Positions 33,310-42,028 of a DNA stretch of 64,000 bases are shown here, piece by piece. The translations under genes were made by a program, and so were the position numbers. How positions within the stretch are numbered: position 1 is the stretch's first letter; the number at the start of each line of letters is the position of its first letter. The notes beneath the pieces are model-generated. The model was not told the origin of the DNA. It was given only the letters and a program-made list of their open reading frames with translations, and searched no databases. Source of the DNA: CBDBIG01 sp965205845 [NCBI: bacterium] (GTDB lineage: Bacteria > SAR324); assembly GCA_965205845.1 (NCBI GenBank), contig CBDBIG010000004.1, forward strand, positions 434,001 to 498,000. The letters run 5' to 3'.

Positions 33310-33842
33310 CCGGACCTTATTTTTAAAGGGGCATCACCGATCGGGGGGATTTATGATTACGAGCTCATGGAACCATGAAATCACAAAAAACGTGTTATGT
33401 AAAAAATTACACCCTTTTGAAGTTTACATTGAATGCCGAGGACCAAAGCAACTTGCCGCAATTGCACCATGAGGGCAAAATGGCTGCAGTTTTGGGCATT
33501 TTTGCTGAGACCTATTTTGCCCTGCTGGCAGGTAAATTGGCGTGTTTCAAAGGCAAGTTTTTGCTCAGCAACTATTGCCCCTCCAGCATGCCCGAGACAC
33601 TCCCACCTTTTGACTGCCAGCAGGTAAAAACCCGATACATCATCGGCGCAAACACGTCACCCACCACAAAAACATTACAATATAAGTATTCACCAAAAGC
33701 AAGGCAAAAGGGCAGTACAAAAGGAGGATAAGGCAAACCGCAAAGCAGGCGCATATTTACATCCGAGTACATCTTTGTTAGGGTCGGGGTTTCGATTTAC
33801 GTTGTTTGCTGCTTGTAGCAAGCAAGGAACAAAACATACACC
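33310..33842. other. Region upstream of tRNA-Ser with a possible methylase fragment
   Basis: A + strand frame (33375-33731) includes FKGKFLLSNYCPSSMPETLP and QVKTRYIIGANTSPTTKT, which resembles the end of phage-type D12 adenine methylases (KGKFLLSxYPS and KTRxxxGANTSxTTKTE). The rest of the enzyme is missing, so if real it is a relic. Confidence is low; otherwise the region is empty. Confidence 0.3.
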
Positions 33843-33929
33843 GGAGAGGTGGCCGAGTGGTTGAAGGCGGCAGACTCGAAATCTGTTATGCAAGCAATTG
33901 TATCGGGGGTTCGAATCCCTCCCTCTCCG
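33843..33929 (+). tRNA. tRNA-Ser (anticodon CGA)
   Basis: The acceptor stem GGAGAGG pairs with CCTCTCC (33922-33928), with discriminator G. D arm TGGCCGAGTGGTTGAAGGC, anticodon stem GCAGA/TCTGT around loop CTCGAAA, long variable arm typical of type II tRNAs, and T arm GGGGGTTCGAATCCCTC. The CCA end is not encoded. The nucleotide-sugar dehydrogenase follows 80 bp later. Confidence 0.95.
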
Positions 33930-34008
33930 TTATGTCCATTTTTTTGATCGCTGCAATGGGCATGATAACAAACCAAGAGCGTTTAACATAAGGAAATACT
34001 GGGTGACC

Positions 34009-35331
34009 ATGAAGACAATCAAAATATCGGTCGTTGGTTTAGGAAAATTGGGCGCTCCTCTCGCTGCCGTTATGGCATACAAGGGGTTCCCCGTGATTGG
34101 TTTGGACTTGAATAAAAGCTATGTCGATGCGATCAATGCCGGCAAAGCCCCTGTAGAGGAACCGCGTTTACAAACGTTGATTTCTGCAAGTCAAGAAAGG
34201 CTTAAAGCCACACAAAGTTCTGAAGAACTCATTTTAAACAGCGATGTCACGTTTGTTATTGTGCCTACGCCCAGCATGTCAAATAGTTTGTTTACAAACG
34301 CGTACCTCCTGGATTCGCTGCGGGCATTGGGGGCGGAACTTAAGAAAAAACAGAGTTATCATCTAGTGGTCATTACCAGCACAGTAGTGCCTGGTTCAAC
34401 GGGCGGGGTTTTGCAGCAAGCCCTAGAGGAATGCTCAGGCAAAAAAGTAGGGGTCGATATTGGCCTTTGTTACAATCCTGAGTTCATTGCCTTGGGCAGC
34501 GTGGTGAGCGATATGCTGGAACCTGATTTTATTTTGATTGGCGAATCGGATGTAAAAGCGGGAGAGATGCTCTCGGAGATTTATTATCAAACCTGCGATA
34601 ACGCTCCCCCAATCCGGCGGATGAATTTTGTGAATGCAGAGTTGACCAAAATTTCGGTCAATACCTATGTAACCACCAAAATTTCCTATGCAAACATGCT
34701 GGCAGAGATGTGCGATCATTTGCCGGGTGCAGATGTGGATGTGGTTTCCCATGCGGTGGGTTCGGATACGCGCATTGGACATAAATATTTACGCGGTGCT
34801 ACGGGTTATGGCGGTCCTTGCTTTCCTCGGGACAACAAAGCATTTAGTGCCATTGGTAAGGCTGCTGGTGTGCGCTGTGATTTGGCCGAGGCAACGGATG
34901 CCATAAACGACTATCAGGTGGAGCGTTTGGGTGGCATGATTGAAAAACACCTTGGGGATGCAAAAGGGAGGGTGAGTATTTTGGGGTTGTCTTACAAGCC
35001 CGATACCCAGGTGGTCGAGGAAAGCCAGAGTTTGAAGCTGGCGCAATGGTTATTGGGGCGCGGACATAGCATGCGGGTGTACGACCCCAAAGGCATGCCC
35101 GATGCCAAAAAAATGGTGTCTGCAATGCCTATTGCATTCGCTGATTCGGCCCAAGCATGCGTTGATAATGCGGATGTGACGGTGGTTATGACGGCGTGGC
35201 CAGAGTTTGCTGCCCTTGAACCCGCGGCCTTTCGATGCGCGAAGCAGCGGATGTTGGTGCTTGATCCATGGCGCGTGCTTCCAAAAGGCTTGGCTGTTTA
35301 TGCGGAGCTAACCTTCCCTGGTTGTGGCTAG
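34009..35331 (+). CDS. UDP-glucose/GDP-mannose-type nucleotide-sugar dehydrogenase
   Basis: 440 residues. NAD motif ISVVGLGKLGAPLAAVMAYK at the start, VIVPTPSM, VITSTVVPGSTG, LCYNPEFIALG, and the catalytic Cys in GYGGPCFPRDNKAFS near residue 270; a second Rossmann domain begins VSILGLSYKPDTQVVEES. The enzymes oxidise a nucleotide-sugar C6 to the uronic acid for capsule or LPS. ATG 34009 or GTG 34003 (AAGGA at a good distance) are both possible starts. Substrate (UDP-Glc, GDP-Man, UDP-ManNAc) cannot be told. The 3' end overlaps the last phage-module gene, convergent, by 24 bp. Confidence 0.88.
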   Translation: MKTIKISVVGLGKLGAPLAAVMAYKGFPVIGLDLNKSYVDAINAGKAPVEEPRLQTLISASQERLKATQSSEELILNSDVTFVIVPTPSMSNSLFTNAYLLDSLRALGAELKKKQSYHLVVITSTVVPGSTGGVLQQALEECSGKKVGVDIGLCYNPEFIALGSVVSDMLEPDFILIGESDVKAGEMLSEIYYQTCDNAPPIRRMNFVNAELTKISVNTYVTTKISYANMLAEMCDHLPGADVDVVSHAVGSDTRIGHKYLRGATGYGGPCFPRDNKAFSAIGKAAGVRCDLAEATDAINDYQVERLGGMIEKHLGDAKGRVSILGLSYKPDTQVVEESQSLKLAQWLLGRGHSMRVYDPKGMPDAKKMVSAMPIAFADSAQACVDNADVTVVMTAWPEFAALEPAAFRCAKQRMLVLDPWRVLPKGLAVYAELTFPGCG

Positions 35332-36204
35332 CCCATTTTGGTTGGTGGCAGTGCCTTTTGAGCTGGGCTTGGGGGGACGCGGGGCTCGCAGGGTTGCCCC
35401 ACCCTTGCTTGCAAGGGGCACTTGGCTGGCGTTTTGTACACGTGCGGTGATTTTGGGGATACTCACAGGTGGCTTCGATGTGGGTTTGATAACCTTTGCC
35501 TCGTGTTCAATGCTCTGGGGTGTCTTCGCCTTGGGGACAGATTCTCCCGTGCTGGCGGGCTCGTCTGTCAAGGTCTCATATTCCAGTGCAATGCTGTTTG
35601 CGGGGATGGGTGATGTCCTGATTTTTTTCTGCTTGGCAGCCCAGTTGCGAAAGCGGCGCAGCTGGCTGGCACGAAAACGCTTTTGCTCTTGGGGGGTGGC
35701 TTCCACGGCCGCCAGGTATTGAAGCAATTCGGTTTCAAAACGCTTACGTGCAATCCGGAGTGCCTCTTCTGGAGACTCATTTTGCATACTGCTTTGGATA
35801 TGCAGCCATTTGAGTTCATACACTTTTCTGCTGCTGGTTTTGCCTTTTTGCAGCAACAAGGCTGCTAAGCGAAACAAATAGACCTCTTCTTTTTGCAAGG
35901 TGTATTGGGCGATGGTTTTCCCTTGTGCATCATCATCTTTCAGCAAGCTTTCCGTCTCTTTTAGGGCTGCTTTAAGCGCAGCATAAAATGCGGTTATTTC
36001 TTCGCCAATTTCTGCTTTTTGCGCCTGTGTCAAGGCATGTTCAAAGGCCGTATCCACCTGCAAGTAGGTCAAGGTTTTTTTTTGATAGCGCAACATCCGG
36101 GTGGCCCTGCGCTCAGATTCATCCAAGGCTTTGACATGCAAATGCTGCAAAGGCTTATGAGGGATGAATCGATTACTGGAGGATACAGAAATTTGAATGC
36201 TCAT
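35308..36204 (-). CDS. Phage module protein with helical N-terminal half, unknown
   Basis: 298 residues from ATG 36204 (MSIQISVSSSNRFIPHKPLQ). Residues about 25-200 are helical and charged (TQAQKAEIGEEITAFYAALK, ALRIARKRFETELLQYLAAV); residues 200-298 are Pro/Ser/Lys-rich and disordered (PKITARVQNASQVPLASKGG). No family recognised. As the last gene of the head module it may be an internal virion protein. The tail of the frame overlaps the convergent dehydrogenase gene by 24 bp, hinting that the normal end was lost on insertion. Confidence 0.5.
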   Translation of the reverse strand: MSIQISVSSSNRFIPHKPLQHLHVKALDESERRATRMLRYQKKTLTYLQVDTAFEHALTQAQKAEIGEEITAFYAALKAALKETESLLKDDDAQGKTIAQYTLQKEEVYLFRLAALLLQKGKTSSRKVYELKWLHIQSSMQNESPEEALRIARKRFETELLQYLAAVEATPQEQKRFRASQLRRFRNWAAKQKKIRTSPIPANSIALEYETLTDEPASTGESVPKAKTPQSIEHEAKVIKPTSKPPVSIPKITARVQNASQVPLASKGGATLRAPRPPKPSSKGTATNQNGLATTREG

Positions 36205-36269
36205 TTTGGATAAGCCCTTTGACGGTAGGATGGGATGAGGAAATATCAAGACTTGCGGCGTGGTTTGGG

Positions 36270-36614
36270 CTAAAAAAGGTGGTCTAAGAGTGGGAGAAAT
36301 GAGCGAACATTGTCGTATTGACGCACGATATCATCCTGGGCATTTTTGCGTTCTGCCTCGATGAGGTGCCTTTCTGCTTGGTAGGCATAGCCCGACAACA
36401 TGCTTGTGAGCTGATCGATGGAAGAGCCGTTCAATGCCAAACCACTCGAAAGCACTTTATTCACCCCACGTGCCTCCAAGCGATTGGCTTTTGATTGAAG
36501 GTTGTTTGCTTGTTGCCTGGCGCTTTTTCTGCGTTCTTGTGCAGCAAAACGGGCCATGGCGTTTCTTTTGTCTCTGGCAATGATGGGGTTCAAAAGGGTG
36601 CTAAAATTGACCAT
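36270..36614 (-). CDS. Small coiled-coil virion-type protein
   Basis: 114 residues, mostly helical: ARFAAQERRKSARQQANNLQ and LIEAERKNAQDDIVRQYDNV, with an intervening Ser/Gly stretch. Similar in size and composition to the small internal or tail-adaptor proteins that follow capsid genes in podoviruses, but no family is recognised. Confidence 0.55.
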   Translation of the reverse strand: MVNFSTLLNPIIARDKRNAMARFAAQERRKSARQQANNLQSKANRLEARGVNKVLSSGLALNGSSIDQLTSMLSGYAYQAERHLIEAERKNAQDDIVRQYDNVRSFLPLLDHLF

Positions 36615-36690
36615 AATGGTTTTTGAAATGCTTCAAAAAGGAGAGTGCCCGCTTAGCACGGGCAAAAAATGTGTTTGGGTAACAAGGTAT

Positions 36691-37101
36691 CTAGTCAACG
36701 GCGTATAAAACGCTAAAGGATAATGTGCCGCTGCTGGGCAAGGCTGCCCCACTTACAGTGGCATACACCCGCGTGCGTTTGGTGCACTCATACCCCATCC
36801 CATTTGACCAGGTAACCGCGGTATTGGCGGTTAGAATGGTGGCGGCTTTTCCAAAAGTACTGGCTTCTGCCGCACTGCCTAAGCTCAATTTTGCACTGCC
36901 TAAGGCGACACTGCTATTACAACGAATGAGATGCAAAACCGAGCCTTGAGGCAAATCGCCCAGCACCAAGCGATCGCTGGTGGCTTGGGTTGCAAGGGTA
37001 AAACTGGCAAGCATGAGTTTGGCTTCGCCAAAGCTTTTGCGTGCACTGATACGCTCTCCATCGAGAGCTTTTTTTAGTTCGTTACTATTGGTATCTGACA
37101 T
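36691..37101 (-). CDS. Small beta-rich virion protein
   Basis: 136 residues. After a helical start (SNELKKALDGERISARKSFG) the rest is Ala/Ser/Thr/Val-rich with beta-strand rhythm (ASFTLATQATSDRLVLGDLP; TRVYATVSGAALPSSGTLSF), like phage decoration or stabilisation proteins encoded beside the capsid gene. It lies 52 bp downstream of the capsid candidate. Function inferred from place only. Confidence 0.55.
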   Translation of the reverse strand: MSDTNSNELKKALDGERISARKSFGEAKLMLASFTLATQATSDRLVLGDLPQGSVLHLIRCNSSVALGSAKLSLGSAAEASTFGKAATILTANTAVTWSNGMGYECTKRTRVYATVSGAALPSSGTLSFSVLYAVD

Positions 37102-37152
37102 AGAAATTTCAGGATTCCTTTTTGTTCAAAAAATAAAATAATTCCAACATTG

Positions 37153-38073
37153 TTATGTGGTGGTGACATCAATCATCACCACACCGTTGTTGTTTAAGCG
37201 TGAAGCACCTACCGAGCAACAAACGCGGAGGAGTGCGGCGTTTCTACGTTCGGGCACATTGTGAATTTCGGTGCGCAAATCTCGCCATTTGGCTAACACC
37301 ACGGCATCGCGATGAAATACGGGCAAGCGTAATTCTCCTGTGGCAGGGACCTTCAAACGGTCTTTGCCCATGCGGCGAAAGGCAAAGCCCAGCAGTACTT
37401 TAATGCGCCCTTCCAAAAAGGAGTTAATCTGCCCCACATACTCCGAGCTGGTGGCTTGGGCGTTGGTGAGCAAATGGTTAATGTCTTTTTGGGTACAGCA
37501 AATGGTGAGCGAGGCTGAATCTTCATCCATGGCATCGTAACCATCGGCTTCGTTATCGGCTAAAATTTCACGTGCTTTAAGCAGTTTGCCAATGGTTAAA
37601 CCCGTGTCACCGCTGCCTTTGTCGTAGTCGTGATTGGCTGCATCAATGATGGAAGATGTGTCGAGTTCAACGGTGCGAGAAGCGCTGCGCCCCATTTTTA
37701 TGCCTGCGTACAACGCATCCATAATTTTTTTGTCCAAATAGCGTCCATAGGCACTGCGCGCTTCGATGACGTAGCGCGAGGAGGGATCAAACAGCATTTG
37801 GAGCTTGTCTTCCTCATCAATGTACACAGGCCATTCCCAATTGTTAGGGAACACGGCCACTTTGTCATGGTCGGGGTCAACCGCCTGTATTTTGCCATGG
37901 CGATCATGGTATTCATGACCTTCGGCACTGCCAATGCAATCGAAGAAATATACTTCTCCTTGGGCATGCATGTCGATGGTTACACGGGGTTCGAGTCGGG
38001 ATTTTTTCTGCTGAAAGGCTTGGATAATATTGCTTGAATAGGCCTTTCGCAGGGCTTCAGAAATATCTGGCAT
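37153..38073 (-). CDS. Probable major capsid protein
   Basis: 306 residues: MPDISEALRKAYSSNIIQAF, AFPNNWEW-like loop (VAVFPNNWEWPVYIDEEDKL), YVIEARSAYGRYLDKKIMDA, GLTIGKLLKAREILADNE, and near the end LRVCCSVGASRLNNNGVVMI. The segment with a helix followed by LTIGKLLKAREIL and a late VAKW..LRTEI strand pattern fits the capsid proteins of small podoviruses such as BPP-1 relatives. Its place after the scaffold-like gene supports this. Sequence family is not certain. Confidence 0.6.
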   Translation of the reverse strand: MPDISEALRKAYSSNIIQAFQQKKSRLEPRVTIDMHAQGEVYFFDCIGSAEGHEYHDRHGKIQAVDPDHDKVAVFPNNWEWPVYIDEEDKLQMLFDPSSRYVIEARSAYGRYLDKKIMDALYAGIKMGRSASRTVELDTSSIIDAANHDYDKGSGDTGLTIGKLLKAREILADNEADGYDAMDEDSASLTICCTQKDINHLLTNAQATSSEYVGQINSFLEGRIKVLLGFAFRRMGKDRLKVPATGELRLPVFHRDAVVLAKWRDLRTEIHNVPERRNAALLRVCCSVGASRLNNNGVVMIDVTTT

Positions 38074-38663
38074 AAGGTTTTGCTTCTATAAAGAGATTGT
38101 CTGTTTAGTCATGGTGATGTCGAAGTTGGTTTCGCGTAATTTTTTAAAAAAGGGTGTTTTCAGCCACAGCACATTGCATGTGTAAGGCAAATGGTGTGGC
38201 TTGCGAAAGCTTTGTGAGAAAGCACGTTTGGGTATGTGCTTGGAATAACAATGGCATCGCCACCTGGAAGAATCCCGCACAACGCTGCCAAGAGGCCCTT
38301 AGTGTTTCAAAGGGACCCCCATGGTTTGTGTGCGGCAGACGGGATTTTAAAAAAATGGGTTTAAATCAATGTCTTGTTTGTATTGGGAATGCAGGTAAAT
38401 CCAAACAGCGGTGTCGCAACGAGCAAAATGGCTTGGCAGACGGGCTATTTGGATGTCTGTATCGCTCAAAAGACGCTCATAAGCATGGGTTCTCACAAGA
38501 GCAGTCACAAAGCATGGGCCCCGAGCAAAAAAGGCAGGCAAAAGGTTTTAAGGTTGATATGCGGTCTCATAGAATTGACGCAGCTGCTTGACTGCTTCTT
38601 CATGATGAGGGTCGCGGTTGATATGCGGTTTCATAGAGTTGACGCAGCTGCTTGACTGCTTCT
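38074..38663. other. Gap in the head module
   Basis: 590 bp between the scaffold stop and the capsid start without a credible gene, unusual in an otherwise tight operon. The first 100 bp are extra copies of the 64-bp repeat. Two short frames (38347-38541, 38086-38280, - strand) match nothing I know. Confidence 0.5.
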
Positions 38664-38750
38664 TCATGATGAGGGTCGCGGTTGATATGCGGTTTCATAG
38701 AGTTGACGCAGCTGCTTGACTGCTTCTTCATGATGAGGGTCGCGTTGGTT
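38561..38750 (-). repeat. 64-bp tandem repeat (3 copies) at the end of the scaffold gene
   Basis: Units start GCGGT(C/T)TCATAGA at 38561, 38625 and 38689. The scaffold gene ends in the last-read unit (DPHHEEAVKQLRQLYETAYQ then a changed end), and two further units lie behind its stop. Confidence 0.92.
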
Positions 38751-39467
38751 ATAAAGGGCTTGGTTGGCATGGGTGCTGGCGTGCAATGCTGCAATCCGTT
38801 TTTTGGCCTGGGAAGCCGAGCTGATTCCCAGGCGTTCTCCATGCCCCAGCCCAATGATTGGTGCATCGGCGTGCTCTTCGCCTAAGGCATAAAAAATTTT
38901 TAAAATGCTGGGATCATCGGCCAAGCCCGCTTGCTGAAGAATGGTTTCCAAAGCGGTGGCATCGCCCGTTTTTGCCGAAACATTGCGCAAGCCGCGTCGT
39001 GCGAGTGCCAAATTTCGGTCGTAGTTTAAGCCCCATTCTGCTTGCATATGCGCTTGCATTTGCTGGCTTAATTGGGTTGCCATAACGCTGTCGTCTTCCA
39101 AACCTTGTCGAGAGGTATTATGGAGCCATGAAAGCACGGTTTGTGCCTGCTCTGAATTGATTCCAGCGGATTCCATGGTGGTTTCAAAGCCTTGCATCCA
39201 TGTTTGGGATGCTTGGGTTTGTTCAATGGGATCCTCTTTGTCCCTGGGTAGGCCCTCTGCATTTTTTGCTGGTGCTACGTCAGGTAGGTCGACAGCACCC
39301 CTGGCACTGTCAATGCCATCTGCGCTTTGTGCCTTGGTCGAAGGCCCCGTTACCCCTTCTTGTAACGCTTCATTGGAAGTGGGCAATGAGGAGGGTTTGT
39401 GATGCTTTTGTGGTGAGAGGGTTTGGGCATCCTCGAGGGGAGGCGAAGTATCATGGAATGGGTTCAT
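38664..39467 (-). CDS. Scaffold-like head assembly protein
   Basis: 267 residues: a disordered acidic N-terminal half (PLEDAQTLSPQKHHKPSSLP and so on) and a helical C-terminal half (LSQQMQAHMQAEWGLNYDRN, TGDATALETILQQAGLADDP, IIGLGHGERLG). Such acidic, helical proteins between portal and capsid are usually scaffolds. Its start overlaps the end of the Bbp19-like gene by 4 bp (coupling). The end is altered by the 64-bp repeat. Confidence 0.65.
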   Translation of the reverse strand: MNPFHDTSPPLEDAQTLSPQKHHKPSSLPTSNEALQEGVTGPSTKAQSADGIDSARGAVDLPDVAPAKNAEGLPRDKEDPIEQTQASQTWMQGFETTMESAGINSEQAQTVLSWLHNTSRQGLEDDSVMATQLSQQMQAHMQAEWGLNYDRNLALARRGLRNVSAKTGDATALETILQQAGLADDPSILKIFYALGEEHADAPIIGLGHGERLGISSASQAKKRIAALHASTHANQALYNQRDPHHEEAVKQLRQLYETAYQPRPSS

Positions 39468-39760
39468 CTTTCCATCTCCTCATAAGGCCATTGGGGTTCT
39501 TGATTTAAAAGTGCCAAAATTCGCAGTACGACGGCGCGCTGCCCTTCGTTAAAGGCAGTGGTTAGGGAATCGTTTTCGACGAGGGTGTTGGTGAACATAA
39601 AGTGCTTTTGGGTTAAATCACGCAGTACTTTTTTGCCATCATCTAAAGCAAACAAGCGTGCGTAGGCTGCTTTGAGCTGCTTGGATTGGCTAAACATGCA
39701 ATCTAAGGCCTCCTTTACGGATAGGTTTTTTTGAACGGTCGGGCCCACCTTGCAAACCAA
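39464..39760 (-). CDS. Bbp19-like small phage protein
   Basis: 98 residues. LFALDDGKKVLRDLTQKHFM and TTAFNEGQRAVVLRILALLN match the pattern of the Bordetella phage BPP-1 Bbp19 family (F-x-T-x-x-G-x-x-V-L-x-D-L ... F-x-E-G-Q-R-x-V-V). Role unknown; found beside portal genes. The start may instead be the Met at about residue 22 (MFSQSKQLKAAYARL). Confidence 0.6.
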   Translation of the reverse strand: MVCKVGPTVQKNLSVKEALDCMFSQSKQLKAAYARLFALDDGKKVLRDLTQKHFMFTNTLVENDSLTTAFNEGQRAVVLRILALLNQEPQWPYEEMER

Positions 39761-39772
39761 GGAGGAATTGTT

Positions 39773-41404
39773 TTACGCATTGGTCTGCAGTGTTTTTAAG
39801 GCATGGGCGGTTTCTTTAAGCGTTTTGGCGCGTTCTTTGTTTAAGGCTGCTTTGTTAAGTGCCCCTTGGGATTGGTTTTGTAAATTTTTGAGATGTTCTA
39901 ATTCTTCTGATGTGCGCAACGCTTCGATGGGTGTATGTAGTACACGGGCTGCCATTTCTGCCGCACGCTCGGGGTGCAATAAGGCAGAAGCGTGTTTTGC
40001 CTCGCCCAAATAGGACACCACCTGCATCCACTGCAGCAAAGGGTTTAACTCGGCAGCACGTAAGGCGGCATCAATGGGGCTGGTGTATTCCAACAGCAAT
40101 TCTTGTCCTTCCAATTCAGCGGGCGCGGGTGGCAGCAGGTTGTTTTCCCACAAGCTATAAAAGCTCAGTTCAATGACGGGGGCTTTAAACTCGGCATTCA
40201 GTCGCGCCACATAAGGCGAAAATAGCCCCAAGTTTTGGTTGGCCCGCACGGCTGCTTCAGTGGCACTCATGCGCAGCATCACGCCATCTGGCGAAATCGG
40301 TGGGGGGAGCTCCTCTAAAATATCGAGATAAAATGCCTTGCGAATGCTTTGGCGCATTTGTTCTAAACCCATTGTTCCAATATTGGGTTGCGCCCCCGTA
40401 ATTAAAGGGCGAATGCGCTGTTGCTGGCTAAGGGTTGGGTCGTAAACATTTAAGGCCCCTGGACGAATGTTGGCAGGGCGAATGTAGCCCAGTGAAGGCA
40501 TTTCCAAGGGCGGGCGAATGCTTAAATGAAACGCCCAGAGCATGTCTTTTTTTAAATCGTTTAGGCTGATGGCTTCTCCCAAGGCATTCATCCCAGGGGA
40601 GCGCCCATACACTTCCCCAGGTGCCTTTTGCCAACGCGAAATGGCATAAGGAAAGCGCTTAAAACCCCCTTGGGCGATGATCTTTTTTTCTTCTAACAGC
40701 ACGTAATAACTGACAAAAGGCATGGCCTTTTTGCCGTGTTTATCCGTGGCATTGTTGGGTTTTACGATGTGCAAAAAGGTAAATTTGCGTAAGGGCTCTT
40801 GGCGTGCGGCTTTCACCACCAAAGGCGTGAGGGCCTGCTCACCGAAGGCGTCTAGCGCTTGGTGGGCGGTAAATTGAAATCGGCGATGGCAGGTCTCGAT
40901 TTCTTCATGGGAATTTTCTTGGATAAAGCATTCTGCCAAAGGAATGTTACGATAACGGGGCCCGTACCCAGGGACATCCTCGACCAACATGCAGGTGGTC
41001 CCAAATGCGCCCAATTCCTCGTAACTTTCTTGCGCTTTGGCGTGAAACTTAGAACGCGGGGAGTTTAAGTGCTGGTGAATATGACGGCTGCACTTATCCA
41101 ACCAAGTGCGCACCTTGGCAGAGCGCATGTGTTTTTCGTTGGCCAGGCGAAAGTGAAACCAATGCTGAGCTTGTGGCGTACATTTTTTGGCCATGTGGGC
41201 AGCAAAGCGCTCTAAGGCAAGGGGTGCTTCAGCATCGTATAGGTCGCGTGTAAGATGCGCTGCTGGCTGCTGCACTTGGGTAAATTGCGATTTCTCGGGT
41301 AACATCCAACGGGCAATCTCCTGCCAATGGGTTTCCCATTGTGAACGGTGTGAATTGAGTTGTTCAAACTCATGCACGAGGGTTTTAACGTGGGTTTCCA
41401 TCAT
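39773..41404 (-). CDS. Podoviral head-to-tail connector (portal) protein
   Basis: 543 residues from ATG 41404. HRSQWETHWQEIARWMLPEK, FHFRLANEKHMRSAKVRTWL, YEELGAFGTTCMLVEDVPGY, YGRSPGMNALGEAISLNDLK and RMSATEAAVRANQNLGLFSP follow the pattern of the T7 gp8-type head-tail connector family. The dodecameric ring is the DNA gate to which terminase docks. The C terminus is helical (AALNKERAKTLKETAHALKT). It follows the small basic gene by about 140 bp. All parts look intact. Confidence 0.85.
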   Translation of the reverse strand: MMETHVKTLVHEFEQLNSHRSQWETHWQEIARWMLPEKSQFTQVQQPAAHLTRDLYDAEAPLALERFAAHMAKKCTPQAQHWFHFRLANEKHMRSAKVRTWLDKCSRHIHQHLNSPRSKFHAKAQESYEELGAFGTTCMLVEDVPGYGPRYRNIPLAECFIQENSHEEIETCHRRFQFTAHQALDAFGEQALTPLVVKAARQEPLRKFTFLHIVKPNNATDKHGKKAMPFVSYYVLLEEKKIIAQGGFKRFPYAISRWQKAPGEVYGRSPGMNALGEAISLNDLKKDMLWAFHLSIRPPLEMPSLGYIRPANIRPGALNVYDPTLSQQQRIRPLITGAQPNIGTMGLEQMRQSIRKAFYLDILEELPPPISPDGVMLRMSATEAAVRANQNLGLFSPYVARLNAEFKAPVIELSFYSLWENNLLPPAPAELEGQELLLEYTSPIDAALRAAELNPLLQWMQVVSYLGEAKHASALLHPERAAEMAARVLHTPIEALRTSEELEHLKNLQNQSQGALNKAALNKERAKTLKETAHALKTLQTNA

Positions 41405-41547
41405 GAATACGCTTTGAATCAAAAAGGGAGGGCAAAAAAGACCAAAAAAGACCACCAGTCAAGTGGGTGGACCCTTTTGGTTAGCCAGCAAGAGTGAAAA
41501 AGGGGGAGTGTTTGCTTGGGGGCTACAATAATTTTCCCCTGGCGGTT

Positions 41548-41862
41548 TTAAGGAGTGTTCTGGGTTTTTGAAGACGGATTAAGCAGACCATAGGCCCCTG
41601 CCAAAATGGTCGAAAGCGTTCCGCGGCGCCTTGACAGCTGACGCCGTTTCCGACGGATTGCTGCCAAGGTTTGCTCGCGTAAATTCTGGTTGTTGCTTTC
41701 AAGTTGCGTCGAAGGATCTTCGTATAAATTATTTTCCCCCAGAAGGTCGGCAAGGGTTTCTTTGGGGTTTTCAAACAGTTCCTCGACTTCGTCAAACCCG
41801 TTGGAAACGATCGAGGGGGTCCTTTTTCGAATGCTGTTCAATGCTTTAGAGAAAAATGCCAC
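41548..41862 (-). CDS. Small basic phage protein with RRRGTLSTILAG end
   Basis: 104 residues. The first 60 are acidic and helical (NPKETLADLLGENNLYEDPS); the end reads RRKRRQLSRRRGTLSTILAG. Many podoviruses have a small gene near terminase and portal closing in a similar RRGxxSTILxGxxG signature; its role is not established. Lies between terminase and portal. Confidence 0.6.
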   Translation of the reverse strand: MAFFSKALNSIRKRTPSIVSNGFDEVEELFENPKETLADLLGENNLYEDPSTQLESNNQNLREQTLAAIRRKRRQLSRRRGTLSTILAGAYGLLNPSSKTQNTP

Positions 41863-42028
41863 GCGTCTTACTCCCTTGGGGTTAAAAAATTTTATGCTCT
41901 AGGCACTGCACAGCCTTTCAAGCCTTTGTTAAAACAAGGGTTGCACAAACCGCCTCACCATGTGTAGATGAAGGCGTTCGTATAAGTAGGCATTCAGGAA
42001 TGGCTTTTGTTGGTGCGCCAAGCAGCGT

